Shown one piece after another: positions 6,441-7,258 of a stretch of 7,258 bases of DNA; the stretch's first letter is position 1, and the number at the start of each line of letters is the position of its first letter. The stretch is taken from positions 1 through 7,258 of the forward strand of contig VAZT01000302.1 in assembly GCA_005884825.1 (NCBI GenBank), read 5' to 3'. Source of the DNA: Alphaproteobacteria bacterium (GTDB lineage: Bacteria; Pseudomonadota; Alphaproteobacteria; ATCC43930; CGMCC-115725). A program made the translations under genes and the position numbers. The notes below the pieces were generated by a model. It did no database searches and had not been told where the DNA came from. It saw nothing but the letters and a program-made list of their open reading frames with translations.

Positions 6441-6484
6441 TGCCTCATCCTGAGGCGCCTCGCCAACCGAGACCTCAAAGGAGC
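6441..6484 (-). repeat. REP-like palindromic repeat, right unit (inverted relative to the left)
   Basis: On the plus strand it starts TGCCTCATCCTGAGGCGCC, where CCTCA TCC TGAGG (6443-6455) is a perfect short palindrome. It ends with CCGAGACCTCAAAGGAGC, a degraded form of the GTCTCGAAGGATGAGG end expected. Read on the minus strand it matches the left unit in order (CTTTGAGGTCTCGG, GGCGCCTCA, ATGAGG). The 26-base AT-richer spacer between the units would form the loop of a large inverted structure. Confidence 0.6.
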
Positions 6485-6626
6485 TTTTCCGCGTTGTAGG
6501 CTGGGTACAGCTTTAGGGGTCCCGCGGGCTGTCGGCGCCCGCTTGCAGATCGTCTCGCCGCTGTGAAATTGGTGTTACAGGACGGAAAACTCGACAGGCG
6601 CCGATCATTCGAGCGAATCGCCTCGG

Positions 6627-6656
6627 TTGACGGTTAGGGCCCACTCTCATTAGACC
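6627..6656 (+). promoter_or_regulatory. Possible sigma70-type promoter of oxc
   Basis: TTGACG (6627-6632) is followed after 18 bases by TAGACC (6651-6656). The -35 is close to consensus, but the -10 is poor. Initiation would fall near 6663, giving a leader of about 23 bases containing the GGGGAA ribosome binding site. It is downstream of the REP-like pair, so that pair would not be transcribed from it. Confidence 0.3.
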
Positions 6657-6685
6657 CTGCTCCAGTCTCTGAACGGGGAACAAAC

Positions 6686-7258
6686 ATGAGCGCAGAGGAA
6701 ATGTCAGCGGAGATGACGGACGGCTTTCATCTGGTGGTGGAGGCCCTCAAGCTGAACGGGGTCGATACGATCTATGGGGTGGCGGGCATCCCGATCACGG
6801 ATCTGCTGCGCTTGGCGCAGGCGCAGGGCATCCGCTACTTCGGCTTCCGGCACGAGCAGTCGGCCGGGAACGCGGCGGCGATCGCCGGGTATTTGACCCA
6901 GAAGCCGGGCATCTGCATGACGGTCTCCGCCCCCGGCTTTCTGAACGGGCTGGTCGCTTTGGCCAACGCCACGACCAATTGCTTCCCGATGATCATGATC
7001 AGCGGGTCGAGCGACCGGGCGATCGTCGATCTCGAGCAGGGCGATTACGAAGAGATGGACCAGCTTGCCGCCGCGCGGCCCTATGCCAAGGCGGCCTACC
7101 GGGTCAACCGCCCGCAAGACATCGGCATCGGCATTGCGCGGGCGATCCGCGCCGCGGTGTCGGGGCGCCCGGGCGGGGTCTATCTCGACTTGACAGCCGA
7201 GGTGCTGGGGTCGGCTCTCGACATGGAGACAGCGAAAAAGTCGCTGGTCAAGGTCGTC
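6686..7258 (+). CDS. oxc: Oxalyl-CoA decarboxylase, N-terminal part (runs off right edge)
   Basis: Exactly 191 codons are present. The enzyme is thiamine-diphosphate dependent and converts oxalyl-CoA to formyl-CoA and CO2, working in the cytoplasm with formyl-CoA transferase (Frc) in oxalate breakdown. The N-terminal pyrimidine-binding domain matches Oxalobacter OXC closely along its length: TDGFHLVVEALKLNGVDTIY (11-30), GVAGIPITDL, FRHEQSAGNAA with catalytic E57 that activates the cofactor, TVSAPGFLNG (79-88), NATTNCFPMI, GSS.R.IVDLEQGDYEEMDQ (about 107-126) and SGRPGGVYLDL (159-169). The ATG at 6686 has GGGGA six bases upstream. A second ATG at codon 6 is possible but less well placed. The cofactor-binding GDG motif and C-terminal domain lie beyond the window, as would any frc. 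The only substitute family to consider is acetolactate-synthase-like enzymes, but GIPIT and DYEEMDQ favour OXC strongly. Confidence 0.95.
   Translation, partial: MSAEEMSAEMTDGFHLVVEALKLNGVDTIYGVAGIPITDLLRLAQAQGIRYFGFRHEQSAGNAAAIAGYLTQKPGICMTVSAPGFLNGLVALANATTNCFPMIMISGSSDRAIVDLEQGDYEEMDQLAAARPYAKAAYRVNRPQDIGIGIARAIRAAVSGRPGGVYLDLTAEVLGSALDMETAKKSLVKVV

Larger units (their letters stand above)
6105..6685. other. 581-base intergenic region between the binding-protein gene and oxc
   Basis: It holds the leaders of two divergent genes and the REP-like pair at 6364-6484. A short minus-strand frame across 6127-6438 and an opposing plus-strand frame are open, but neither has a recognisable domain or a supported start. 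I do not call either a gene. Small features seen are a tandem CCTGACG/CCTGACA near 6190-6203 and a 6-bp GC stem (6524-6529 with 6537-6542, loop of seven). Both could be chance. Confidence 0.5.

Noticed and set aside
6704..7117. Minus-strand frame of 137 codons opposite oxc
   Set aside because: Shadow of the strongly conserved oxalyl-CoA decarboxylase.
1..7258. CRISPR array, tRNA, rRNA, transposase, integrase or toxin-antitoxin module
   Set aside because: No regularly spaced repeats, no cloverleaf-like or rRNA segments, and no matching protein motifs were seen on either strand.

Overview
The window comes from a GC-rich genome, most likely an alphaproteobacterium of the Hyphomicrobiales (Bradyrhizobium/Rhodopseudomonas-like) or a near relative. 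The evidence is the alphaproteobacterial character of the SdhA, TlyA, DUF2461 and oxalyl-CoA decarboxylase sequences, and a pair of intergenic palindromic repeats with the CCTCATCCTGAGG / TTCGAGACG signature familiar from that group. This placement rests on recognition, not on a search.

Layout from left to right. (1) Bases 1-224, minus: N-terminal end of an MFS transporter running off the left edge. (2) Bases 421-916, minus: a scar made of two gene stumps. The first ~100 codons of a CocE/NonD-type hydrolase, with a nonsense codon and a one-base deletion, are joined directly to the last 64 codons of a TupA-like tungstate/molybdate-type binding protein. (3) Bases 969-1718, minus: intact DUF2461 protein. 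(4) Bases 1944-3658, minus: a LysR-type regulator followed by tlyA (rRNA 2'-O-methyltransferase), overlapping by ATGA. (5) Bases 3761-5315, plus: divergent from lysR, a stand-alone sdhA (succinate dehydrogenase flavoprotein) that has lost two internal segments, one out of frame, and is a pseudogene. (6) Bases 5325-6104, minus: convergent with sdhA, an intact periplasmic amino-acid-type binding protein with no permease or ATPase beside it. (7) Bases 6105-6685: a 581-base gap without a convincing gene, holding an inverted pair of REP-like palindromes. (8) Bases 6686-7258, plus: the first 191 codons of oxalyl-CoA decarboxylase (oxc), running off the right edge.

How it fits together: there is no single pathway. 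Intact housekeeping or metabolic genes (tlyA, DUF2461, binding protein, oxc) sit among genes inactivated by deletion: cocE-like, tupA-like and sdhA, with at least three independent deletion junctions in about 5 kb. The main observation is local gene erosion by short deletions, including an sdhA that keeps its ends and FAD motifs but has lost two catalytic residues, next to an apparently intact LysR gene. I found no CRISPR array, tRNA, rRNA, transposase or phage gene, and nothing I can honestly call a new multi-gene system.
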